NCBI RefSeq assembly: GCF_025602895.1
Contig: NW_026516239.1
Coordinates: 313,001 to 377,000, forward strand
DNA length: 64,000 bases
DNA from: Polychytrium aggregatum
Lineage: Eukaryota; Chytridiomycota; Chytridiomycetes; Polychytriales
Reading direction: 5' to 3'
Made by a program: the position numbers and the translations under genes. This document shows positions 34,525 through 46,083 of the stretch, one piece after another (the first letter of the stretch is position 1; every line of letters starts with the position of its first letter). The notes under the pieces are model-generated. The model searched no databases. It had not been told where the DNA came from and saw only the letters and a program-made list of their open reading frames with translations.

Positions 34525-35998
34525 TTACTGCTTCTTGGCCTTCTTGGCCGATGACGGCTCTCCAGCCGACTTTTTCTTCTCCGAGCCCTTGTCGGCAGTC
34601 TTTTGTTTCTTTGCGGCAGTGCCCTCAGATTGGCGGCGCTCGCTTGGCAGCTTGCCAACACTGGGATACCGTTTCAGAGACTCTTCCAAAGCATCGCCCT
34701 CTGTAGACGATGGCACAACCCGTCAGACAAGCGTTGCGCCAATCGCATCACATAAAAGTTGTCGCAGTGAGCCCATGCGGCGTGGGAGAGGGGTACAAAC
34801 ATACCGGCGGCATGACCATACGGCTTTTCCCGCATCTTGAGGCCTTCGGGATGGACCCTGGGCTTGTATGGGATATCGATGATCTTCTGTCCGGCCGTGG
34901 CAAGCTCGTTTTTGGTGGGGAGCCGAACATAGGGTGCGACGTTGAACTGCTTGATTCTGTGCGAAGGAGCTGCATACAGGAAGGAAGACAGGCAGACACA
35001 AGGATCTTGAGTCCGATGCACTCTGCGGCCCTTCACAACACGGGAACGCCCCGAGAAACGCCCCGTCTCCGCAGACCGAATAGGTGTCCTCGTTGCGGAC
35101 ACATCGAGCCTGCTCGGTCTCTAATCAGCCTTGCGCGATATCGATGCAGTGATGCTTCTTACCGATCTTGAGCTGACCGCGCTTCCGGCTTGGAACGACA
35201 ACAGAGAACTCTCCCATTTCTCCGGTCTGCTCCCAGTCGTTGACGGCCTCCAGGGCAAAGATCTCTTTGCCGTCCGATCCGCTGTGGGTGATCTTTGCCA
35301 GTGGCTCGTCGTCGTCGCCCGAGTCAGCCAGCTTGCCGACGGGGATAGTGACATCGCTGAGGGCGCCGAGAGGCAGCTAGAGGGTCGGCGATGGTGTCTG
35401 TTAGAGCTTTAGGGCCATCTAAACAAGCACCGATGGCCTGTCGTGCAGCGTGTCCATGATTCCAGTTCCGACGGAGCGGATAACATCCTCGATATCGCTG
35501 ATTCTGTTGCTGCCGGAGCCACAGCTGATGGGGCATATGCAAATACGATCCATGCAAGGATGCACAGAGCTGTATCTGAAAGGATCCTCGTGTCCAACAC
35601 AGTCTGCTCGTCTGCGAAATCGGAGGGTTGCTTACGCCTTCGGGCACTCGAATCAGCCAGATCTCGGTATCCTTGGCATTCAGCGCATCGATGTCGAAGG
35701 GGCCAGCACGCCCGGCATCGATGCTGGCTTTGGCATAGTTTGCTGGCGGCTTGAATGACCTGTGCGCCAGGAATCAATCGTGTGAGGAATCTTGGACGAC
35801 AAGAGTGCGGCACTCGATTCAGAGCCAGCGAGCGGCTGGATGCGAGGCTGGATGCGGGGCTGTCGTCGTCGAGATGCCAAACTCGAACTTGGTGAATGTG
35901 GCAGGCGCATCGTGCGTGTTCGCACCAATAAGCATTTGCAGCGATAACGGCAACAGCACACGGGAATCGTACCGATGGATATCCTCGTCAGTATCCAT
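34525..35998 (-). CDS. RNA polymerase I subunit A34-like (RPA34)
   Basis: A34 pairs with A49 as the TFIIF-like module of Pol I, for rRNA transcription in the nucleolus. Five exons on the minus strand: 35973-35998, 35636-35759, 35163-35376, 34805-34969, 34525-34700; 234 residues, essentially the size of yeast Rpa34. Features in order: acidic start MDTDEDIH; SFKPPANYAKA; the dimerisation-type strand DTEIWLIRVPEG (yeast QVWLIKFP); FSVVVPSRKRGQLKIG; YKPRVHPEGLKMREKPYG, matching the yeast segment ending in EGLKLEHFATGY; and a Lys-rich tail ending KKAKKQ, as in yeast. The family is poorly conserved in sequence, so the call rests on the order of these short motifs, length and the Lys tail. The 26-base first exon is inferred from phase. 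Confidence 0.72.
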
Positions 35999-36554
35999 CT
36001 GTTCATCGTCGCTCTGCGAGCGCAGGAAGAGGACGATGCAAGCGAGCACACGATATCGGTGTTAGTGTGTGCCGGCTCTGTCGCGATGCGGTTTGGTACG
36101 GCAGCGGCCCCGAGCAGCACAGGGAGGCCGGGTACTGACGTCGACGATATGTTCGCTGCTTGTTGGGGCGGATGCCTTTGCCATGGCGCCGATGCTGGTG
36201 TCGCTGCTGAGTGTCGGTGTCGCTGCTGAGTGTCGCTGCTGATGTCGCTGCTGATGTCGCTGCTGATGTCGGGCCGCACCAACACCAAAAAAAAGGCCGC
36301 CACGAGATTAATTTAATATCGGCGGCCACACCGCCCGAGATCTCGCTTATAGCGGGCCGGGCGCACCCATGCCAGCCCGCTCTCGCTTTTCGGTTTCGGT
36401 CGCAGGCATCGCAGCCCAGACGGCCAGCATCGGCACCGCCCACACGCCCCTCCCCCGATCCGCTTTCGCCTTTGCTTCTCGAGCACCATCTTCGCCTCGA
36501 CTCACTCGCTCGCCTTCGATCCAGCTCCAGCGGCCTCAGTACAATCCGATCATC
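35999..36554. other. Divergent region between the A34-like and RRM-protein genes
   Basis: Contains a 12-base repeat (GTCGCTGCTGAT) at 36205-36272 and an AT patch (attaatttaatat) at 36307-36320 about 235 bases before the RRM-protein start. No gene recognised. Confidence 0.5.
36205..36272. repeat. 12-bp tandem repeat GTCGCTGCTGAT
   Basis: About five units, the last three exact, between two divergent genes. Confidence 0.8.
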
Positions 36555-38644
36555 ATGTGGGACCAGAGCTACCACTACGGAGCCATGCCGCTCCCCGGCG
36601 GCCCCGCCGACTCAAAGTTCACGCTTTGGATGGGCGATCTGGATCCATGGATGGACGAAAACTATCTGCGCCAGCTCTGGTACCTACCATCGCGCAGCCC
36701 GCCTGGGCATCTGTCGGCTGCAGCCCCATGGCGATCATTGCCCGCGAGCGGTCCTCTCCGTGCTCGGGACTGCCGTCCTCATATCTAGGCTGCCCAGCGC
36801 AGCGAGCTGACCCTGCTCTTTGCTGCTTGCGTCCTGCGCCTAAACTCACAGGTACAACATGGGAGAAAACGTCATGGCCAAGGTCGTTCGGGACCGAAAC
36901 AACACGTACGTAGATCGCCTGGGCGTCCGGCCTGGGCTCGCTCCGATCGCCCGCAAGCGCCAGCATATTTGTTCGTTTCCACAGCACCCTCTCCGCACCT
37001 CCCATCCCTGCTGCGGCTAACATGCCGGATGATCGCGGCTTCCCGCCTCGACAGCATCTCGGCCGGATACGCCTACGTGGACTTTCCATCGTACGCCTCC
37101 GCTGCGAGATACCTCGCCTCTGTGAACGGAACGCTCATCCCCGGCACCAACCGGGTCTTCAAGCTGAACTGGGCCTCGGGCCTAAACGACCGCAGGTAGT
37201 GTTTCTGTTTCTGTTCTGTGATCATGAACGTAGATCCATCTGCGCTGATCAGCGCTGTGCGAATGTCTTCGCAGCTGTATCTGAAACAGCCCGCTCACCA
37301 TTTCAACCTCTTCTGTCCCCGCTCTCCATAGCGGTCTGGAGTTTTCGATCTTTGTCGGCGATCTGGCTCCTGAAATCGACGACTACACACTGATGGTAAG
37401 GCTACTGCAGACAGATGTCGATTGCCACTGGCGGAGGGCCCTTTGATCAAGGCTGCGACAGACTCACACTCCCACTTGCCGCCTGCTCAGATCACGTTCC
37501 AGTCCCGCTTTGCCTCGTGCAAGACCGCCAAGGTTGTGATGGATTCGAACAATGGAGTGTCCAAAGGTAAGGCTGCTGCCTCGCTCAGTACTCCGTGCGC
37601 CTTGTGCTGATCACTGACGGTGAACGGCGTCGCCTCCTGCACCTCCAGGCTACGGATTTGTTCGCTTCACCGATGAGTCGGAGCAACAGCGAGCCCTCCA
37701 CGAGATGCAAGGCCAGTACTGTGGCCCACGCCCAATGCGAATCTCCATGGCAACGCCCAAGAACCGACCTTCGCGCGCCGAGCCCCAGCACAACTATCCC
37801 AAGGGGCCGTCCAAGGACTATCCTGAGAACAGCGATCCAAACAACACCACCATCTTTGTCGGCGGTGTTGGTCCGCTGGTGACGGAGGAGGATCTCCGGG
37901 CGTGCTTCATGAACTTTGGCGAGATTGTGTACACCAAGATTCCGCCTGGCAAGGGTTGCGGCTTTGTCCAGTTTGTGCATCGGCCCAATGCCGAGCAGGC
38001 CCTCCAGCACCTGAACGGATACGTCGTTGGTTGGTATCAGAGCATCATTGTAGCTTCTGCAGAGGGGGGTGCACTGGGATCGCTGACATTGTCGTTTGGG
38101 GCATGGATTGGGCGAGACGTCGGCAGTGTTGGCTGTGCGATTGCCGTGCGTTGGGTCGAGATCATGCCAGGCGTCGATGCCCTGGCTCACTCATATACAT
38201 CTTTACACTCCTCATTGTGCGCTGCCGGCACTGCACCGACTCGCTCGACTCCAATGCCTCGATCGGTGCCACCAATACCCCAATACCGCTTCCCTCCTGC
38301 TCGCTGCAGCTGGATCAAAGCTCCGCCTCACCTGGGGACGCTCGCACAGCGCCGATCGATATGCCTACCAGACCGGCTACGCTAACCAGTACGCCGCCGC
38401 TGCCGCTGCTGCCGGAGGACACTACTCGCATCCTATCCAGCACCACCCGCCCCCGGCCCACCCTGTCCATCCCGCCTATTCCGCTCAGCCCATGCACCAA
38501 GCACCTCCGCCGATCCAGAACCTGCCTCCGGTCGAGAACTCGCTGCACATGGAGTCGGTCGACGCTATGAATGGAAGCTACATGCGACAAGGCATGGGAG
38601 TCCTTGAGAAGACCGAGCTGGAAGAAATGACATGGAGAAAGTGA
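36555..38644 (+). CDS. Three-RRM RNA-binding protein of the Nam8/TIA1/Secp43 group
   Basis: Probably a U1-snRNP-associated splicing factor or mRNA-binding protein (yeast Nam8 and animal TIA1 act in 5' splice-site choice). Seven exons: 36555-36679, 36852-36905, 37055-37195, 37332-37395, 37491-37566, 37649-38029, 38310-38644; 391 residues. RRM1 from residue about 22: TLWMGDLDPWMDE (RNP2) and AGYAYVDF (RNP1). RRM2: SIFVGDLAPEIDD and KGYGFVRF. RRM3: TIFVGGVGPLVTEEDL and GCGFVQF, ending LRLTWGRSH. The order of three RRMs with the characteristic LTWG end fits this group. A His/Pro/Ala-rich tail follows (HHPPPAHPVHPAYS). Donor of exon 6 (GTTGGT) is weak but is the only one that restores the RRM3 end in phase. 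Confidence 0.88.
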
Positions 38645-39956
38645 AGCAGCTTGCGCAAGTATCCGACACGGTGCAGAAAGAACTGGCGACTGACCAGGCG
38701 GCCGCAGATAATCACCTTGTCTAGCCAGAAACTCCCTCAACACCAAGGTCGAAGCACTGCATATCTTTGATCGACCTGTGCACGCTTCGGGCACTTTCTT
38801 TTCTTTTTTTGCGCTGACCGAGCTGCACGCTAATCGTATCACTAGATTGAATGAGACCGACATACTCTGCTTGTATATTCGTTTGATGTGGCCCGGTGCG
38901 AATCTGCTCATTTTATCTGCTTGCCTCTGCCTTCTACCATATGTCCATCCACCTATTTATTTCATTCCTTTTTTCACCTTCCACACGTAATGGTTCCGCA
39001 TGACGGCGAGCCCTTCGCCTGTCGCTCTGCCTTTCTTCTTGCATGTCCTCTTCCTTCTCGCCTCCGACGATTTGCATTGCTCGTTGGCCGCTGGCACTGC
39101 TGTTTGCTCTTGCTTTGACTTGCTCGTTTGCTTGCCCTTTGCTTGCATTTTGCATCTCGGTTCTTTGCCTACCTTTGCCCTGCGCTTCCTGTTGATGACC
39201 TTGCCTCCGCGCTGCGTTCTCCGATCCTGAATTTGCCGGCAGATATTGGAGAACAAACGCTACGCCGGACTGAGCTCTTCTTCGAAACAAACAAATACAG
39301 CCAATCCATGATAGCCCACGATCGCTGGATCTGCCGAACTGGATCTGCCGAACTGGATCTGCCGAGCTGGATGTGTCCGCGAAGGCGTCTTGGTGCCTGC
39401 CTGGTGGGTCGCGACCACGGCAGCCGCAGATTGTCCTGGCCCATCCCATTCCATCCGCCCGCACGTTCACAGCGCTCCCGAAATGGATCACAGGCACGCC
39501 TCCGTCGGATCATATCGGCCAAGTCGGCTAAATCGTTTTCTTGGCTGTCCATCCCACGGCATCTCGTCGGCCGAGCCCACCGCAGCGGCCCCAGCACCGA
39601 TCGCCGCCGTCCAGCCAGGCGATCGACCAGCATCGTTCAACCCGCATGCCAAAGTGTGCCCTGTTTCGGTTTGGGCGGGCCGGAGCCAGTCGCGGGCGCG
39701 TCCTGTTGCACTCCACCTCCGTGTCGTCTCCAGCGCGTGCGCAACTTGGCGGGCTCATGGCAAGGAGGCTGAGAGCGGTGCACACCGCCCAACAACCTGC
39801 TCCTGCGACGATGAGGGGGGGAGGAATGCGACGAGCTCGAAGACGGCCTCTGCACCGGCTTTACCCACGCAGGCTTGCTGGACCCTCGAAAGCGGCGGCT
39901 CGGATCCCGCACTCTCACCCCGGCATCCCATCTCTGCGACTGCCCCCCGGCCGACG
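38645..39956. other. Intergenic region upstream of the PY-motif protein gene
   Basis: T/C-rich between 38880 and 39200. A 15-base repeat (CTGGATCTGCCGAA) lies at 39327-39372. Several open frames run through 39390-39956 without family similarity; part of this must be the 5' flank of the next gene. No other feature seen. Confidence 0.4.
39327..39372. repeat. 15-bp tandem repeat
   Basis: Three units of CTGGATCTGCCGAAC, the last with one change, followed by a partial unit. Confidence 0.8.
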
Positions 39957-40504
39957 ATGGACCAGAACTATCTCATTCTCGTCTTCTTTTTCGTCTTGGT
40001 TGCGGCTTGCGCTGCGATCTTTGGAACAGTATGGTTCAACCTGCGGAGGATGATCAGGGAACCACCGCCGCCCAACAACCGCACATCCGAGTATCTGCCC
40101 GAATACACCGTGGATGTCGATCCGCCGCCGTATGAGCACCACGAGAGCCAAGACGGACATGTGGTAAGTCCTTGAGCCTCAGCATCAGCCTTGGTATGGT
40201 GTGTCGATGCTTCTGGGTCAGATCGCCGGCTTACAAATATCCCCATCTGCAGGAGCTGCGAGATATGCCTCCTGTCGATGCTGAGGCCACTCCCGACGAG
40301 CAGGATATTGTCGACGCCGAGGCTCCTCTGACCCCACCATCGGAGGCCAAGCCGTCTTTGGATTCGCCCGGCGATGATGCCCAGCCGACCAGCTCCACCG
40401 TCCAGCATCACACGGATGACCGGCGAACCACCGACCGACCCGAAATACGGCCACTGCTCGCCGAGGTTGCTCGGCAAGTACTGGTTGGAGCAGCAAGCGG
40501 ATGA
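39957..40504 (+). CDS. Small single-pass membrane protein with PY motif, function unknown
   Basis: Two exons, 39957-40163 and 40253-40504; 152 residues. No family recognised. Residues 5-25 (YLILVFFFVLVAACAAIFGT) form one strong membrane segment with almost nothing before it, followed by basic residues (NLRRMIR), so the long C-terminal part should face the cytosol. That part is Pro-rich, contains DPPPYEHH (a PPxY motif, the ligand of WW domains such as those of Rsp5/Nedd4 ubiquitin ligases) and is acidic. The size and layout resemble small membrane adaptors of Rsp5-type ligases, but that is inference from one motif. A longer upstream start in the same frame is possible; I chose the ATG right before the membrane segment. 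Confidence 0.55.
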
Positions 40505-41529
40505 GCTGTCCCTTGCCCATATCGAAGCGCAGATGCCCCCTCTCCCCTGGTCCGGTTTCCACGCCTGCATGTCCAAATGTCTGATCCTTCCCATCCAAGC
40601 TTGTTTCTGCCTCCGTCACCCCTACGTTGCCCTCGCCTCTCCATGTACTCCTGCCGCTCACTCGAGCCATATCTTCGTCTTCGTCCTGTTTTCGTTCCCG
40701 TTCTCGTTCTCGTTATCCGTGCATTGCTCTTCAGTCGTCGCCTGAAAACCTCAGTCCATTCAAAAGGAAAGGGACATCCTGCTCGAGTCAGGGTTGTCGT
40801 TTTTCTGTGTCCCGAATACACCTATCCATAATGACCGAACAGCGTGCCAGGGAGACGGGCACTGTGGTTGTCTTTGGGGATGTCTCGTGGAAGCAGCGAA
40901 AGGGATGCCCAGCGAGCTTCCAGAGACTCAGGTTTTACTGAGTACTCTGAGCAGTTTCAGCATGACCAGAGACGACCAATGACCCGGAACACACGGCGAG
41001 TGACTAGTTGCAGAGCACGGATGACTTGAACTCTGTACAGCGAATGCACATGAATGGTTCAGCAAGCTCACAGCAATCCTTTGGTATATGCAGAGGAGGT
41101 CAAGCAGATGCAGCGAAAGCACAGAGGAATGAGATGGACTTTGCTGTCCCTGGCTCTGAGGATGACGGGAATCTTGGACTCTGTCCAGCGGACCCGGCAT
41201 CAGGGTGGTGTCAGTCGAGCAGCATCCTTGGCTCGCAGCGAGTGCATTCCGTTGACACTCCAATAATGGATCGTTTGGTGCGAATCGACAGATCCATATC
41301 GATCCATATCGATCCATTCGGAATCTCCCTCCACGTGGATCCCTGGTCCGTGTGACATGGATATCGCCTGCTTTGCCTTCGAGGCAATCCACAAGGGACA
41401 TGTGCGGGTCCTTGCCTTTCCTCCTTGACCTCATCTCATTCGCCTCTCCGACTTCTCCTGTCATCCACTTCCGCCTCCACTTCCCACCTCCAACTTCCGC
41501 CTCGAGCAGCCTTCGCCCCGCCGCCGGTC
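40505..41529. other. Intergenic region with a dispersed-repeat copy
   Basis: Holds copy A of the dispersed repeat (40761-40954) and a GATCCATATC 10-mer repeated three times at 41289-41318. No gene recognised. It is the 5' flank of the LRR gene. Confidence 0.5.
40761..40954 (+). repeat. Dispersed repeat, copy A
   Basis: Similar to copy C (56651-56856) over about 190-200 bases and to copy B (43347-43443) over about 95 bases. Shared blocks include CAAAA(T/G)GAAA, CTGCT(C/T)GAGTCAGG, TCCCGAATACACC and ATGACC(A/G)AACAGCG. No terminal inverted repeats or target-site duplication could be seen by eye. Type unknown. Confidence 0.65.
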
Positions 41530-43209
41530 ATGTCGTTCTCAGCCGAAACGGTGGCGTCAGCATCCCCTGCTGTTCAAGCAAGCCTCACTCGTTTTGACCT
41601 GTTCACTATCCTCATCACAAACGAAACGTTCATCCGCAGTGCCGGCCCATCCTTGTTTGCAAAGCTCCTCAGAGTCTCAAAGCGGACTCGAGCCATCCTC
41701 AATACCAGCAAGACGTGGGAGGTGTGCCTGTCCCCCGATTTGCAAATCACGACCGAGTTTCTGTTTGACGGCGTCCATCCCTCCATCAACCGCCTGAATG
41801 TGCTGCGTGGGCTTTACTGCTATGTACTTCGCCGAAATCAGCAACAGTCAACCAGCGCACTCATGTCGGAGAAGGAGAGTGGGCTCTGGCACGAAGTCTA
41901 TCGCGATGCCATGCTCTACAACCGAGTTCGGCGCTACTGCCAAGTAACAGACCCAGCATTCCGCTTCCCTGACAATCGAACGGCAAGCCCATACGAGTGG
42001 CTCTCAGTCGAAGAAACAATCAAGGTTGCCGAAGATGAAGATTTCGACATAGGGTCGCCAATACAGGTCCGCTCTGGGCTCTACGAAGTGACGATCCGAC
42101 CCAGCGAGGCCCCGGACACAGGCGCCTGCCTGTCCAGGCTCCTGCCCTTTGATATCCCAGAGATCGACAGCGCGAGCAGCACGTCGCTGAGAATCGAAAA
42201 CATGTCGTTTATGAAAGTGTCCGGATGGCCCAAGGTGCTGCCTTCGATTCGGTATCTGACCATCACCAGGGACGATCCGTACCTGAACTCACGAGTCGAC
42301 GATGTGCTCACCAGCTTGATAGGCATGCCATATGTGCTGCCCTCGCTTACATGGCTCTCCATATACAGCCACTCGGACTTGAAATCACTCAGGGGGATGC
42401 CTGAGATGCCCAATGTGGAGACGCTCTTGATCACCGGCAGCATCAAGAGCCTGGAAGGAATGCCCAAGGAGCTACCCTCGCTTACCAAGCTTGACCTGGC
42501 ACGATGTACCTTGACGTCGCTCAGGGGAATGCCTGAGATGCCCAAATTGGTGAAGCTCTCGATTGTTGGTCAGTTTGAGAACCTGAAAGACATGCCGAAG
42601 GCATTGCCCTCGCTGGTGGAATTCAATTTAACCATGTACGGAAGACTCACGTCGCTTGAAGGAATGCCCGAGATGCCCAAGCTGGTCGAATTCAATATAC
42701 CCGAAAGCGTTGAGGATCTTGTGGATGTCCCTAAGGAGCTCTCCTCCCTCACCAAGCTCACGATCTGCTCGCGCAGACCAACCAACATCATACACCAGCT
42801 CCCAAGAACTCCAAAGCTTCGCCACCTTGTCATAACCAACCTCTATGTGAAGCTGGTCGATCTCTGTGTCAACCAAAGCTCATTGAAGATCCTTGATCTG
42901 ACAGTGTGCTATCAATTGAAGTCGTTGGATGGGCTTCCATCGTATCCCTGTCTGGAGATTCTCTATGCCCCTCGATCAGTACGAAAGATCAGTAAACTGG
43001 CCGAGAAGCTCCCTTCTCTCAAGTCCTTGTATTTGGAATCAAAGTATCCCCAAAGTACCGATCGAATGTCATGGATTGCTGGAAAGTATCAGAAGATGTG
43101 CGACCGCATCAACCATCGGTGGAAGATACGCTGGGCGTCAAACCTTCCGCAGGGCTGTCGGATCAGCTATTACCAGTTCAAGTTCGTTTACGACTACCAC
43201 CCACGTTGA
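41530..43209 (+). CDS. Leucine-rich-repeat protein with F-box-like N-terminus, intronless
   Basis: One exon, 559 residues, from an ATG at 41530 (MSFSAETVAS). Residues about 22-65 (FDLFTILITNETF, LLRVSKRTRAILNTS, TWEVCLS) look like a degenerate F-box; from residue about 250 there are LRR units of the form LTSLRGMPEMPKLVKLSI and LKSLEGMPKELPSLTKLDL. The GMPEMP / GMPKELP alternation is striking and points to recent internal duplication of repeat pairs. No membrane segment. If the F-box is real, it would be a substrate receptor of an SCF ubiquitin ligase; otherwise it is an unassigned LRR protein. It lacks introns, unlike most neighbours, uses less GC-biased codons and lies between two dispersed-repeat copies. 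Confidence 0.72.
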   Translation: MSFSAETVASASPAVQASLTRFDLFTILITNETFIRSAGPSLFAKLLRVSKRTRAILNTSKTWEVCLSPDLQITTEFLFDGVHPSINRLNVLRGLYCYVLRRNQQQSTSALMSEKESGLWHEVYRDAMLYNRVRRYCQVTDPAFRFPDNRTASPYEWLSVEETIKVAEDEDFDIGSPIQVRSGLYEVTIRPSEAPDTGACLSRLLPFDIPEIDSASSTSLRIENMSFMKVSGWPKVLPSIRYLTITRDDPYLNSRVDDVLTSLIGMPYVLPSLTWLSIYSHSDLKSLRGMPEMPNVETLLITGSIKSLEGMPKELPSLTKLDLARCTLTSLRGMPEMPKLVKLSIVGQFENLKDMPKALPSLVEFNLTMYGRLTSLEGMPEMPKLVEFNIPESVEDLVDVPKELSSLTKLTICSRRPTNIIHQLPRTPKLRHLVITNLYVKLVDLCVNQSSLKILDLTVCYQLKSLDGLPSYPCLEILYAPRSVRKISKLAEKLPSLKSLYLESKYPQSTDRMSWIAGKYQKMCDRINHRWKIRWASNLPQGCRISYYQFKFVYDYHPR

Positions 43210-43669
43210 TTGCTTGTGGTGGTGCTATGTGTGCCAAAGCCGACCTTAAAGCGATATCCCTGCTTCCAGCGATTGCTACTTCTGTTCTGGCTGCGTTTCT
43301 CCGCCAAAGTTCATTTGCTGATTTCGTTTCTTGAATACAGCGTTTCCAAAATGAAATGGGACACCCCGTTTTGAGCCATGACAGTGGTTTTTTCTGTGAC
43401 CTGAATACACCCACCCATCGCAATCATGGCCAAACACAGCACCCTCGATCTCCGCATCGCAGCAGCCGGCATCCCTGGGCATCCCTGGGCATCACCTCTT
43501 CGCATTCCCCCTTTGCTCCTGGTTGCACAGGCCTGCCCAGTGCCAGCCAGCCAGCCGCGCTCCAGCAAGCCCCTGGGCGTTTTGCGTTTTCTGTTGGGTG
43601 GGGTCGCATCACTCTCGCATCCACAACCGCACCAACACCCGATACATCTGCCCGATCGTCCTGCACGCT
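43210..43669. other. Spacer between the LRR gene and UMP/CMP kinase gene
   Basis: Contains copy B of the dispersed repeat at 43347-43443. The remaining 230 bases are C-rich leader before the kinase start codon. No TATA box seen. Confidence 0.45.
43347..43443 (+). repeat. Dispersed repeat, copy B
   Basis: Matches copies A and C from CAAAATGAAA through ACCTGAATACACCCACCC to ATGGCCAAACA, then similarity stops. Same orientation as the other two copies. Lies 137 bases past the LRR stop codon and about 230 bases before the kinase start. Confidence 0.6.
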
Positions 43670-45604
<1,935 letters not shown>

Positions 45605-46083
45605 TGACGCCGCCAAGCCGGTTGTTCCCGCGGCGGCAAGACATCTGATCCAATCGAACGCGGGTGGATCGGACTTGACGGCAGCGGAGGGACCTGCCGT
45701 CTCGATTGAAGTAGTCACTGCGTGATATGATGGCAGGGCACTGCAGCTCGAGGAGTGCCCACCGAAAGTGGATGCACGCAAATAGAGGATATTGCAGTAC
45801 CCTGTGCTGGTGATCAGCGGCCGCCCTCGTTCTCCTCGCGAATCGTGAATGCAGTCTTTTCTATCGACCACGTTTACAGAACGCTCGCTTATAGAGTCGC
45901 TGTGTTGTTGCATGTATTTAGCCACGACGTGGACGGCCAGCCTGAGCAGTGGTTAGCTGCAGACATGCTGCGGCTGGACATTCGCCGCATATCCTTGCTC
46001 TTGCCAGACCAAGACACCAATCTGCTCAGCCGCTGTTGAAAAGTATTCCCCTTCCCTTCCCGCGTACCACCCACATCCACCGT
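45605..46083. other. Convergent 3' flanks of the kinase and zinc-cluster genes
   Basis: No coding sequence or repeat recognised. Slightly lower GC than the flanking exons. Confidence 0.4.
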
